Shown here: in pieces, positions 1 through 5,218 of the stretch
Position numbering within the stretch: position 1 is the stretch's first letter
How the letters are laid out: every line of letters starts with the position of its first letter
NCBI GenBank assembly: GCA_946008205.1
Contig: CAMGAZ010000033.1
Span: 1 to 10,099 of the forward strand
Direction: 5' to 3'
Source of the DNA: an uncultured Clostridium sp.
GTDB taxonomy: Bacteria; Bacillota; Clostridia; TANB77; CAG-508
DNA length: 10,099 nucleotides
The notes under the pieces: generated by a model
Told to the model about the DNA's origin: nothing
Seen by the model: the letters and a program-made list of their open reading frames with translations, nothing else
Database searches by the model: none
Made by a program: the position numbers and the translations under genes

Positions 1-158
1 CTAAATTTATTAAAGTCTATTTGAAATATTATTTTTTCTTTTTTTAATACCTTTATTAATTTTAGATTCTCTATACTTATAGACCCAAAAGGTATTTCAT
101 TATTTTCGTTAACTACTTTTAAATAATAATTATTGTCCAAATCTATAATGTCTTTCAT
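1..158 (-). CDS. Unrecognised protein, N-terminal part only (cut by window edge)
   Basis: An open frame starts with ATG at 158 and stays open to base 1, giving 52 complete codons with no stop. A good ribosome site (GGAAAGG, about 172-178 read on the minus strand) precedes the ATG at normal spacing. The visible protein begins MKDIIDLDNNYYLKVV and has a mixed acidic/hydrophobic, lysine- and asparagine-rich composition typical of this genome. There is no signal peptide, membrane segment or recognisable motif in the part seen. It lies just downstream of the tRNA-Leu terminator on the same strand. No separate promoter was confidently identified. I do not recognise the family; the rest of the gene is outside the window. 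Confidence 0.6.
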   Translation of the reverse strand, partial: MKDIIDLDNNYYLKVVNENNEIPFGSISIENLKLIKVLKKEKIIFQIDFNKF

Positions 159-186
159 GATTTTAATCCTTTCCAGGTTTGCTTTT

Positions 187-220
187 GAAAAAAAAATCAA
201 CCATTTTTTGATTGATTTTT
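187..220 (-). terminator. Rho-independent-type terminator after tRNA-Leu trailer
   Basis: Read on the minus strand, an 11-bp AT-rich stem (210-220 pairing with 192-202, one G-T pair, 7-base loop) leads into an uninterrupted run of nine T (196 down to 188). It would end the tRNA-Leu transcript before the next minus-strand gene begins at 158. The stem is low in GC, so efficiency is uncertain. Confidence 0.5.
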
Positions 221-225
221 GTATA

Positions 226-255
226 TTTTCTATTTTTTGGTACCACTGGTGGGAC
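226..255. repeat. Direct repeat copy 1: duplicate of tRNA-Leu 3' end
   Basis: These 30 bases are identical to 326-355, exactly 100 bases away. The repeat covers the 3' half of the T-stem, the acceptor stem, discriminator base and CCA of tRNA-Leu plus a T-rich flank. No 5' tRNA half accompanies this copy, so it is a 3'-end duplicate and not a second tRNA gene. Duplicated tRNA 3' ends are the usual footprint of site-specific integration at a tRNA, but tandem duplication would look similar. Confidence 0.85.
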
Positions 256-316
256 ATCTCCCGCGGGCTACCAAATGTCCACAGGACATTTGCCTTCACG
301 CCCTTTTCGAGTCCCA
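250..316. other. Nested inverted repeats between the two tRNA-end copies (possible structured RNA or small element core)
   Basis: Three properly nested stems can be drawn: an outer 6-bp stem (250-255 with 311-316), a middle 4-bp GC-only stem (265-268 with 300-303) and an inner perfect 9-bp stem with a 3-base loop (272-280 with 284-292). The block is much richer in GC than its surroundings. Read as minus strand it would lie inside the tRNA-Leu primary transcript, between the mature 3' end and the terminator at 187-220. No known RNA family was recognised. Open frames across this block are accidental translations of tRNA sequence. Confidence 0.55.
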
Positions 317-325
317 TTTTATGTT

Positions 326-355
326 TTTTCTATTTTTTGGTACCACTGGTGGGAC
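326..355. repeat. Direct repeat copy 2: within tRNA-Leu 3' end
   Basis: This is the second copy of the 30-base direct repeat, identical to 226-255. It overlaps the last 18 bases of the tRNA gene (338-355, ending in the encoded CCA) plus 12 bases of the downstream trailer. Confidence 0.85.
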
Positions 356-420
356 TCGAACCCACATGGTTTCCCGCTGGATTTTGAATCCAGTGCGTCT
401 GCCAATTCCGCCACAGTGGC
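338..420 (-). tRNA. tRNA-Leu, anticodon CAA
   Basis: Read on the minus strand the 83 bases fold as a class II tRNA. There is a 7-bp acceptor stem (GCCACTG with CAGTGGT), then the D-arm region. The anticodon stem CTGGA/TCCAG encloses the loop TTCAAAA, which gives anticodon CAA reading UUG. A short variable arm (GG-GAAA-CC) and a T-arm GTGGG/CCCAC with loop TTCGAGT follow. The CCA end is encoded. The long variable arm and CAA anticodon both fit leucine. A sigma-A-like promoter lies about 17 bases upstream. The 3' end is duplicated downstream (226-255), which is unusual. Confidence 0.96.
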
Positions 421-436
421 TTTTATGTACTTTATT

Positions 437-465
437 AATATAACATATTTTAAGTTTCTTGTCTA
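437..465 (-). promoter_or_regulatory. Sigma-A-type promoter of tRNA-Leu
   Basis: On the minus strand, TAGACA (460-465) is followed after exactly 17 bases by TATATT (437-442). Each hexamer is one mismatch from consensus. The predicted start near 430 lies about ten bases before the tRNA 5' end, a typical short leader. Confidence 0.6.
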
Positions 466-556
466 TATATTTATCATTTATTTTATAATATTTTATTTTT
501 CTTATAGTAATATTTATGATACAATATATAATATAATTTTATTTGAGGGAGAAAAT

Positions 557-932
557 ATGGATTTCTTACTAAATATATTTCATTCATTTGGATTTGAAGC
601 AATTTGTAAAATACTATTAGGTGGATTCCAGCGCAATTATTATCTGGCATTGGTTTTATAGGCGCTGGTACGATATTGCGTGATGGTTTTAATGTTAAAG
701 GCCTTACAACAGCAGCAGGTCTCTTAGCAGTTACTTGTATCGGTTTAAGTATAGGAGCAGGATTTTACATGGGTGGTATTTTCGCAACTATAGTAGTTTA
801 AGTTCAGAGGACGGCAATGAGGTATTTTCAGTTAAGCTTGTTGTACAATATAACAAAAAATTTCTAAATAAAAACGAACTTGTAAAAGATATCTCATTAG
901 TCGAAAATGTATTGGAATTAAACGAAAATTAA
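557..932 (+). pseudogene. Decayed MgtC/SapB-family membrane protein gene
   Basis: The MgtC/SapB family comprises small inner-membrane proteins, of which MgtC is linked to magnesium limitation. Here the gene is in three frames. An ATG at 557 with a GAGGGAG ribosome site opens a 22-24 residue stretch ending in ILLGG, like the family's first helix. The frame then changes near 622-630. The second frame carries the unmistakable family core, SGIGFIGAGTILRDGFNVKG followed by LTTAAG and a second helix (GLSIGAGFY), and stops at 799-801. A third frame (about 802-932) encodes a soluble tail, EVFSVKLVVQYNKKF onward, as in the family's C-terminal domain. About 50 residues expected between LLGG and the SGIGF core are missing, and the part linking core to tail is shortened. 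Two independent out-of-frame deletions make a sequencing error an unlikely explanation. Family assignment is confident; the gene is not functional as a single protein. Confidence 0.85.
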
Positions 933-960
933 AAACTGGATTTTTAGTCCAGTTTTATTA
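932..960. terminator. Bidirectional terminator between convergent genes
   Basis: A perfect 9-bp stem (932-940 with 948-956) with a 7-base loop lies between the end of the mgtC-like remnant and the end of the metallo-beta-lactamase-fold gene. A-rich sequence on one side and T-rich on the other give a T-tract in both directions, so it can serve both strands. Confidence 0.75.
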
Positions 961-1902
961 TTTTTCTGTTTCGATTATATTATTTTTACCATCACATGTA
1001 ATTGTTATTGTTCCGTTTTCATCTGTCCTATATATTTTCGCTTGCATGATTGCCAATTTATCTAAAGTAGTCTGTTTAGGGTGTCCATATTTGTTTGCAA
1101 CTCCAACAGATATAATTGCTACTTCTGGCTTCACCTGATTTAAAAAGCTCTGTGATGTGCTAGTGTTTGAGCCATGATGTCCTATTTTTATAACATTGGT
1201 TTGTGGCCAACTTCTAGCCGCTTCGTTTTCTTCTTCAGCGTCCCCCATAAACAAAAAGCTTTGTTCTCCATATGTCATTCTTATAACAATGGATGATAAA
1301 TTTAAATTGTTTGTTTCATTTCCATTCCCGCAACTCATTATTTCGCAAGTTGCATTCCCTAGCATAAATTTATACCCTATCTCTGGGGAAGTTATCTTTA
1401 ACTCTTTATTACTTATAGAATCTAAGACATCTTCAAAGGTCTTTGTGTTGGTTTGCACTTTAGGCATATAAATTGTACCAATGTCAAAACTATTAATTAC
1501 ATCATCCATTCCTCCAATATGATCTTCGTGTGGATGTGTCCCTATTAAATAGTCTATCTTCTGTACTCCGTAATCTTTTAAATCTTTTACAACAGTTTTT
1601 CCCATTTCATTTGTTCCTGCGTCTATTAGCATGTTCTTTTCGTCACTCTGAATTAATATAGAATCTGCTTGCCCAACATCTAGATATCGTATAATTATAT
1701 TCTTGCCATCTTCTATTCTGGCATTATCTGAAGTAGTACTGTTTTCTACAGTATTTGTAATTTCATAATTACTGGCAACTTGTTCAACTAAATTGTTTAT
1801 ATTATCAGATTGTATTTTATCTCCAAATATTGTAATAACTGCTATTACTAATATTGCTAGTAATCCGTATATTATATTTTTATTATTTTTACTTTTAGCC
1901 AT
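958..1902 (-). CDS. Membrane-anchored ComEC-like metallo-beta-lactamase-fold hydrolase
   Basis: This 314-residue protein has a short basic N-terminus, one hydrophobic segment at about 10-27 (signal anchor or uncleaved signal) and a low-complexity linker to about 65. An extracytoplasmic metallo-beta-lactamase-fold domain follows. Visible motifs are YLDVGQADSILIQ (73-85), LIDAG (92-96), the metal-binding THPHEDHIGG (122-131, HxHxDH), MGDAEEE with the bridging aspartate D221, KIGHHGS (239-245) and GHPKQTTL with H274. The arrangement matches the nuclease-like C-terminal domain of ComEC/Rec2 competence proteins, but the ComEC pore region is absent. Stand-alone proteins of this kind are common in Clostridia and their substrates are mostly unproven; nucleic acid or phosphodiester cleavage outside the membrane is the likeliest role. 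It sits 30 bases after the DUF3006 gene and shares its promoter. The start has a GGGGGA ribosome site. Confidence 0.88.
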   Translation of the reverse strand: MAKSKNNKNIIYGLLAILVIAVITIFGDKIQSDNINNLVEQVASNYEITNTVENSTTSDNARIEDGKNIIIRYLDVGQADSILIQSDEKNMLIDAGTNEMGKTVVKDLKDYGVQKIDYLIGTHPHEDHIGGMDDVINSFDIGTIYMPKVQTNTKTFEDVLDSISNKELKITSPEIGYKFMLGNATCEIMSCGNGNETNNLNLSSIVIRMTYGEQSFLFMGDAEEENEAARSWPQTNVIKIGHHGSNTSTSQSFLNQVKPEVAIISVGVANKYGHPKQTTLDKLAIMQAKIYRTDENGTITITCDGKNNIIETEK

Positions 1903-1932
1903 ATTTATTCCCCCAGTTTATTTATTTTTTCA

Positions 1933-2274
1933 TTAGTTGTTCCACAAATTATCCATCTTTTCTTTTATTCTTTCGCTAATTTCCTGTTCTTTTCCTTGGT
2001 TTAATACAAATTTTCCTTCTTTGCGTATTAAAATATTTCCTTCCCTTGCTCCCTCAGGTAGTTCTTCTGCTTTTACATTTATCATTTCCTTAGTTTGCCT
2101 ATTTTCACAAACAGCTATGTTCCCTTCAAATCTATCAATTGTAAATTCTTCTATATTGTTATCATTCATTCTTCTTATTCCTTCCTCTAACTCTTTTATA
2201 AACGTATCTATTATATCACTATGTTTTACTTCATTAGTTACCGATTTCACTAAGTCACTTAAGTTTATATTCAT
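1933..2274 (-). CDS. DUF3006 domain protein, partner of the ComEC-like hydrolase
   Basis: The 113-residue protein has a helical N-terminal stretch (1-35, acidic and basic) followed by a DUF3006 domain (about 43-95). Key sequence there is FTIDRFEGNIAVCENR, then EMINVKAEELPEGAREGNIL, the small beta-domain typical of the family. A charged C-terminal helix ends the protein. DUF3006 genes regularly lie next to ComEC-like metallo-beta-lactamase genes, as here, but their biochemical role is unknown. The ATG at 2274 was chosen because it has a GAAAGGA ribosome site and lies downstream of a consensus promoter at 2320-2348. A longer reading from TTG at 2361 would begin upstream of that promoter. An internal ATG at 2169, also preceded by AGGAAGG, would give a 78-residue protein closer to the usual size and remains possible. 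Confidence 0.82.
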   Translation of the reverse strand: MNINLSDLVKSVTNEVKHSDIIDTFIKELEEGIRRMNDNNIEEFTIDRFEGNIAVCENRQTKEMINVKAEELPEGAREGNILIRKEGKFVLNQGKEQEISERIKEKMDNLWNN

Positions 2275-2319
2275 ATAATTCCTTTCTGTGACTCTATTCT
2301 TTATTATTTCGCTAGCATG

Positions 2320-2348
2320 ATTATATATTCTTATAAAAAATTTATCAA
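2320..2348 (-). promoter_or_regulatory. Sigma-A-type promoter of the DUF3006-hydrolase operon
   Basis: On the minus strand, TTGATA (2343-2348) and TATAAT (2320-2325) are separated by exactly 17 bases. Transcription would start near 2313, giving a leader of about 40 bases before the ATG at 2274. This position decides the start codon choice for the DUF3006 gene. Confidence 0.75.
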
Positions 2349-2374
2349 GATGATTGTCCAAATTCTTCTTGTTA

Positions 2375-2403
2375 TTGACGTTTTTAGTAAAATGTGGTAT
2401 AAT
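2375..2403 (+). promoter_or_regulatory. Sigma-A-type promoter of ppaC
   Basis: TTGACG (2375-2380), a 17-base spacer and a perfect TATAAT (2398-2403) form a near-consensus housekeeping promoter, about 70 bases before the ppaC start codon. It is arranged back to back with the minus-strand promoter at 2320-2348. Confidence 0.85.
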
Positions 2404-2415
2404 TAAGAGGTTAGA

Positions 2416-2438
2416 GATACATAAGAAATTTATGTGTC
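2416..2438 (+). other. Hairpin in the ppaC 5' leader
   Basis: Bases 2416-2424 can pair with 2430-2438 (9 bp, one G-T pair, 5-base loop). The hairpin would lie at the extreme 5' end of the ppaC transcript, just after the predicted start. It has no T-tract, so it is not a terminator; a 5'-end mRNA-stabilising hairpin is the simplest reading. Confidence 0.45.
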
Positions 2439-2475
2439 CTAATATTAATTATGTTTTTTAAAGGAGATTTTTATA

Positions 2476-3399
2476 ATGAGTAAAAAATTATATGTTTTTG
2501 GTCACACAAATCCTGATACAGATTCTATAATGTCTGCAATTGCTTTTGCTAATTTACAAAGAGCTTTAGGTTATGATGCAACTGCTTACAAATTAGGTGA
2601 TGTAAATAAGGAGACTAAATATGCTTTAAAAACCTTTGAAGTTGAAGAACCTCAGACATTAGCAAGTGTTGATGAAAATTGTGATGTTGCTTTGGTTGAT
2701 AATAACGAATTTTCACAAAGTGTAAATGGTATTGAAAAAGCCAACGTAAAAATGGTTGTAGACCATCATAAAATAAAATTTGAGACTATTGAACCTATAT
2801 TTTATGTAGCAGAACCAGTTGGATGTACATCAACAATTATTTATAAATTATATAAACAAAATGATATTGAAATAAATTCTAAAATAGCTGGATTAATGCT
2901 TAGTGCAATCATTTCAGATACATTGCTATTTAAATCACCAACATGCACAGAGCAAGATAAAGAAATAGCACAAAAATTAGCCAAAATTGCTGGCGTTGAC
3001 ATCGATACATATGGTAAAGAAATGTTAAAAGCTGGAACAGATATTAGTGATTTCTCACCATACCAAGTTATCAATATAGATTCTAAAGAATTTGATGATA
3101 AAAAAGTAAAATTTGAGATTTCTCAAGTAAATGCTGTTGATTTAGATTCTGTATTTAGTAGACAGTCAGAACTAGAAAACGCGATAAACCAAGAAATAAA
3201 AGATAAAAACTTAGATTTTTATTTATTTGCTGCAACAGATATATTAAATGCAAATTCAAAAATTATTGCTTTAGGTAATAAAGCTAGCACTGTTGAAAAA
3301 GCATTTGGGGTGAATCTAGAAAACAATACAGCTATGTTAAACAACGTAGTTTCTAGAAAAAAGCAAATGTTACCAAACATTTTAAACAACTTAGACTAG
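2476..3399 (+). CDS. ppaC: Manganese-dependent inorganic pyrophosphatase (family II, DHH)
   Basis: The enzyme hydrolyses pyrophosphate to two phosphates in the cytoplasm, pulling biosynthetic reactions forward. The 307 residues match the usual family II length of about 309. The N-terminal DHH domain shows GHTNPDTDS (9-17; H10, D14 and D16 are metal ligands), ALVDNNE with D75, the signature VVDHHK (95-99; D96, H97, H98) and IISDTL with D148. The C-terminal DHHA2 domain ends with the active-site SRKKQMLP motif near residue 293. No CBS or DRTGG regulatory insert is present, so this is the simple, non-nucleotide-regulated form. The AAAGGAG ribosome site and a strong promoter suggest constitutive high expression. 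It appears to be a single-gene transcript; no clear terminator hairpin was seen before the next promoter. Confidence 0.97.
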   Translation: MSKKLYVFGHTNPDTDSIMSAIAFANLQRALGYDATAYKLGDVNKETKYALKTFEVEEPQTLASVDENCDVALVDNNEFSQSVNGIEKANVKMVVDHHKIKFETIEPIFYVAEPVGCTSTIIYKLYKQNDIEINSKIAGLMLSAIISDTLLFKSPTCTEQDKEIAQKLAKIAGVDIDTYGKEMLKAGTDISDFSPYQVINIDSKEFDDKKVKFEISQVNAVDLDSVFSRQSELENAINQEIKDKNLDFYLFAATDILNANSKIIALGNKASTVEKAFGVNLENNTAMLNNVVSRKKQMLPNILNNLD

Positions 3400-3416
3400 T
3401 ATTTTTCTTCATTTTG

Positions 3417-3425
3417 TGTTATAAT
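3417..3425 (+). promoter_or_regulatory. Extended -10 promoter of the antitoxin gene
   Basis: TGTTATAAT at 3417-3425 is a perfect extended -10 element (TGn-TATAAT), about 38 bases before the antitoxin ATG. No good -35 hexamer is present at the standard distance, which extended -10 promoters do not need. Confidence 0.55.
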
Positions 3426-3462
3426 AGATATGTAGTGATTTTATTTTGGAAGGAGAAATAAA

Positions 3463-3636
3463 ATGATACCTGAAGAAGTTAAAATAAAAATGATAAATAA
3501 TATTAAAACCTCAATGGAGATGGAAAATCAAAACTTAACTGCAAATGATATTTCTTTAATTAATGATTTTGCAGACAATAAAATATCAATGGAAGATGCA
3601 ATGCAATCTATAAAATCTCAATTTTATAATATATAA
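3463..3636 (+). CDS. VbhA-like antitoxin of a class I Fic toxin-antitoxin pair
   Basis: This small gene encodes 57 residues and starts after a strong GGAAGGAG ribosome site. The protein carries the Fic-inhibitory helix motif (S/T)xxxE(G/N) as SMEMEN (residues 17-22). An acidic helical stretch ending FADNKISMEDAMQSI follows, the pattern of the VbhA antitoxin domain, whose C-terminal part reads roughly GKIS-x-EEAI. In class I Fic systems this separate small protein inserts its helix next to the Fic ATP site, and its glutamate (here E21) displaces the ATP gamma-phosphate and blocks AMP transfer. The fic gene begins 77 bases downstream on the same strand, which fits. A strong hairpin with T-tract lies between the two. 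Identification rests on the motif plus context and is fairly secure. Confidence 0.85.
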   Translation: MIPEEVKIKMINNIKTSMEMENQNLTANDISLINDFADNKISMEDAMQSIKSQFYNI

Positions 3637-3643
3637 AATAATC

Positions 3644-3700
3644 AATGATATATAATTCCTACTAATACAACTTATGAATTATATATCATTTTTTATTTGA
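3644..3700 (+). terminator. Hairpin with T-tract between antitoxin and fic toxin genes
   Basis: A perfect 15-bp inverted repeat (3644-3658 with 3676-3690, 17-base loop) runs directly into TTTTTATTT. This has the form of an intrinsic terminator, or partial attenuator, inside the toxin-antitoxin operon. It would make antitoxin message more abundant than toxin message. The stem is AT-rich, so read-through is likely. Confidence 0.7.
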
Positions 3701-3713
3701 AGGGATATGTGTT

Positions 3714-4301
3714 ATGTACGAAAGTAAAAATTCTGTTTATTGTTATAAAGGTACTAATACCTTGGTTAATAAATTAAATATAAAAGATCCTATCTCACTA
3801 GAAAATTATGAAACTAGTGTCGTAGCTCTAAAACTTATGGCTTTAAATAAAAAAGGTATTACTGGCAATTTTGATGTTGAGCATTTTGTTAGTATCCATA
3901 AATTTTTATTTGAAGACATATACCCTTTTGCAGGGCTTTTTAGAAATGAGAATATTGCAAAAGATTATTTTCAATTTGCCCAATGGGAATATATTGAAAG
4001 CGAGTTAACTCGATTACTTAATGAATTAAAGAACGAAAATTTCTTAATAGGACTTTCTAAGGATGAAATGTCTAAAAGGTTAGCCTACTATTGGGCTGAG
4101 TTAAATGTTCTACATCCTTTTAGAGAGGGTAATGGCCGTACTACTAGAGAATTTTTAAGACAGCTTGCCTTAAAAAATAACTACATTCTTAACTTGCAAA
4201 ACGTTGATTCAAAAGCTCTTTTAGATGCTAGTATAAAATCTATTATTGATACTTCTGAATTAGAAAAACTTTTATCTCAATGTTTAGAATTTCAGAATTA
4301 A
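3714..4301 (+). CDS. fic: Fic-domain AMP transferase, toxin of class I Fic-VbhA pair
   Basis: Fic enzymes transfer AMP, or a related group, from a nucleotide to a hydroxyl side chain of target proteins. Bacterial class I toxins such as VbhT modify DNA gyrase and topoisomerase IV. The 195-residue protein is the standard single-domain size. It opens with YCYKGTNTLVNKLNIKD, as in short Fic toxins. IHKFLFEDIYPFAG (61-74) precedes the flap region (about 79-90). The complete catalytic signature HPFREGNGRTTR (134-145) matches HxFx(D/E)GNGRxxR, with catalytic H134 and both Walker-like glycines and arginines intact. No internal inhibitory motif is visible at either end, so control depends on the VbhA-like protein encoded just upstream. 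The ATG at 3714 follows GAAGGG. The active site is intact, so the toxin is probably functional; its target here is not determinable. Confidence 0.95.
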   Translation: MYESKNSVYCYKGTNTLVNKLNIKDPISLENYETSVVALKLMALNKKGITGNFDVEHFVSIHKFLFEDIYPFAGLFRNENIAKDYFQFAQWEYIESELTRLLNELKNENFLIGLSKDEMSKRLAYYWAELNVLHPFREGNGRTTREFLRQLALKNNYILNLQNVDSKALLDASIKSIIDTSELEKLLSQCLEFQN

Positions 4302-4318
4302 TTATTTTATAAATTATA

Positions 4319-4358
4319 AGATGTGCTTTTTTATAAAGTGCATCTACTTTTTTATTTT
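4319..4358 (+). terminator. Terminator after fic
   Basis: An 11-bp stem (4319-4329 with 4335-4345, two G-T pairs, 5-base loop) is followed by a T-rich tract (4348-4358), 18 bases after the fic stop codon. Confidence 0.8.
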
Positions 4359-4392
4359 CAATGGTTTGAATCTGTCTTTAAACGTGTTATGT

Positions 4393-4421
4393 AACCTTTC
4401 TTTTTCTAACTACATAAAATG
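4393..4421 (+). promoter_or_regulatory. Sporulation-type (sigma-E/sigma-K-like) promoter of the cotJ operon
   Basis: AACC (4393-4396), 16 bases, then CATAAAATG (4413-4421) resembles the mother-cell promoter pattern (AC, 16-17 bases, CATAnnnTA for sigma-K; CATAnnnT for sigma-E). No sigma-A hexamers fit here. In Bacillus subtilis cotJ is transcribed by sigma-E, so a mother-cell promoter is expected. The element covers the ATG at 4419, ruling that codon out as the gene start. Confidence 0.5.
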
Positions 4422-4469
4422 CAGTATAAAGCAAATTTAATAGCTTTAAATAAAAAGGAGGAAAAATTA

Positions 4470-4838
4470 ATGTACAGATGCTTTAATAATAACTGTTGTT
4501 GCGCGCCAAACGATTATAATCCATTGACTAATCCTGCGCTAGAAACAATTTGTGATGATGTGCCAAATTATAATACCTGTGGATGCAATAATATGTATGA
4601 CAAATGTAAATGTGGTTTTGATGAAGAAGAAAGTGTATTCCCTTTTAACCCTATGCTTGGTCAAAGTTACGTCCCTATTCAAACGATGACTAATACCTTC
4701 ACTCCGTGCTGTGGATTAAAAAACGGAACTATATTTCCAGAACTCGTAAGTCCTTATTATCCATGCCAGAGTATCGAAGATATAGAATATCTAAGAAGTA
4801 GAAATACTATTGGAAAGGGGTGTAACGCATGCTACTAA
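4470..4838 (+). CDS. cotJA: Spore coat-associated protein CotJA, cysteine-rich form
   Basis: CotJA is a small coat-associated protein needed for CotJC assembly into the spore coat. The 122 residues have the family core at about 65-95: QSYVPIQTMTNTF, then LKNGTIFPELVSPYY, matching the CotJA pattern of an AYVPWQ-like segment followed by GTIFPEL. The first 50 residues are unusual, starting MYRCFNNNCCC. Fourteen cysteines are present overall (residues 4, 9-11, 28, 37, 39, 46, 48, 80, 81, 99, 118, 121), suggesting disulfide cross-linking or metal binding. The ATG at 4470 was chosen for its AAAGGAGG ribosome site; the frame opens earlier at 4419, but that codon lies inside the promoter. The gene overlaps cotJB by 10 bases. 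Expression is expected in the mother cell during sporulation. Confidence 0.9.
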   Translation: MYRCFNNNCCCAPNDYNPLTNPALETICDDVPNYNTCGCNNMYDKCKCGFDEEESVFPFNPMLGQSYVPIQTMTNTFTPCCGLKNGTIFPELVSPYYPCQSIEDIEYLRSRNTIGKGCNACY

Positions 4839-5218
4839 ATAATAATAATAATTGTTGTAATAATAATATTGATGATTGTAGTTATGAGCCAACCGGTATA
4901 AATGCTCAATTTGGTTATAATACATCAGATTTTAATAATTGCTGTAATCAAATGTGTTGCAAACAAAGAGATGAAATTGGTGAGAAAATGTTGTCTGATA
5001 TAAGATGTTTAAAATTTGCAATAACTGATATTGGAGAATATCTAAATACACACCCAGATGATCAAAAAGCTCTATGCTTGCACAGAGAGTATTCTCATCA
5101 ATTAAGAGATTTATCTGATAAATATCAAAGAATTTATGGCCCTCTTAGCATATATTTCCCTTGTAATAGTTGGAGATGGCTTGAAGAACCATGGCCATGG
5201 GAAGGAAGTGAAGTATAA
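4829..5218 (+). CDS. cotJB: Spore coat protein CotJB with Asn/Cys-rich N-terminal extension
   Basis: The 129-residue protein has a CotJB domain at about 48-125. Its marks are LKFAITDIGEYLNTHPDD (61-78), a helical middle, YQRIYGPLS (99-107) and a C-terminal WRWLEEPWPWE (115-125), the family's tryptophan-rich ending. Typical CotJB proteins are about 85-90 residues. Here some 45 residues are added in front, opening with asparagine runs and cysteine pairs (C9/C10, C38/C39, C43/C44) encoded partly by AAT repeats. CotJB partners CotJA and CotJC in the inner coat; its exact biochemical role is not established. It starts inside the end of cotJA after AAAGGGG and overlaps cotJC by one base, so all three are translationally coupled. 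Confidence 0.95.
   Translation: MLLNNNNNCCNNNIDDCSYEPTGINAQFGYNTSDFNNCCNQMCCKQRDEIGEKMLSDIRCLKFAITDIGEYLNTHPDDQKALCLHREYSHQLRDLSDKYQRIYGPLSIYFPCNSWRWLEEPWPWEGSEV

Noticed and set aside
232..308. A second, degenerate tRNA gene
   Set aside because: Only the 3' end matches; no D-arm, anticodon arm or 5' acceptor strand can be found in the 70-base core.
133..661. Several plus-strand ORFs crossing the tRNA-Leu region
   Set aside because: They are translations of the antisense of a tRNA and of the repeat block (giving phrases such as LVPLVGLEPTW). They lack ribosome sites and run through the tRNA gene.
2275..2361. N-terminal extension of the DUF3006 protein starting at TTG 2361
   Set aside because: A consensus promoter (2320-2348) lies inside the extension, and the ATG at 2274 has a much better ribosome site.
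4419..4469. Upstream start adding 17 residues to CotJA
   Set aside because: The ATG sits in the predicted -10 element, no ribosome site precedes it, and AAAGGAGG lies directly before the ATG at 4470.
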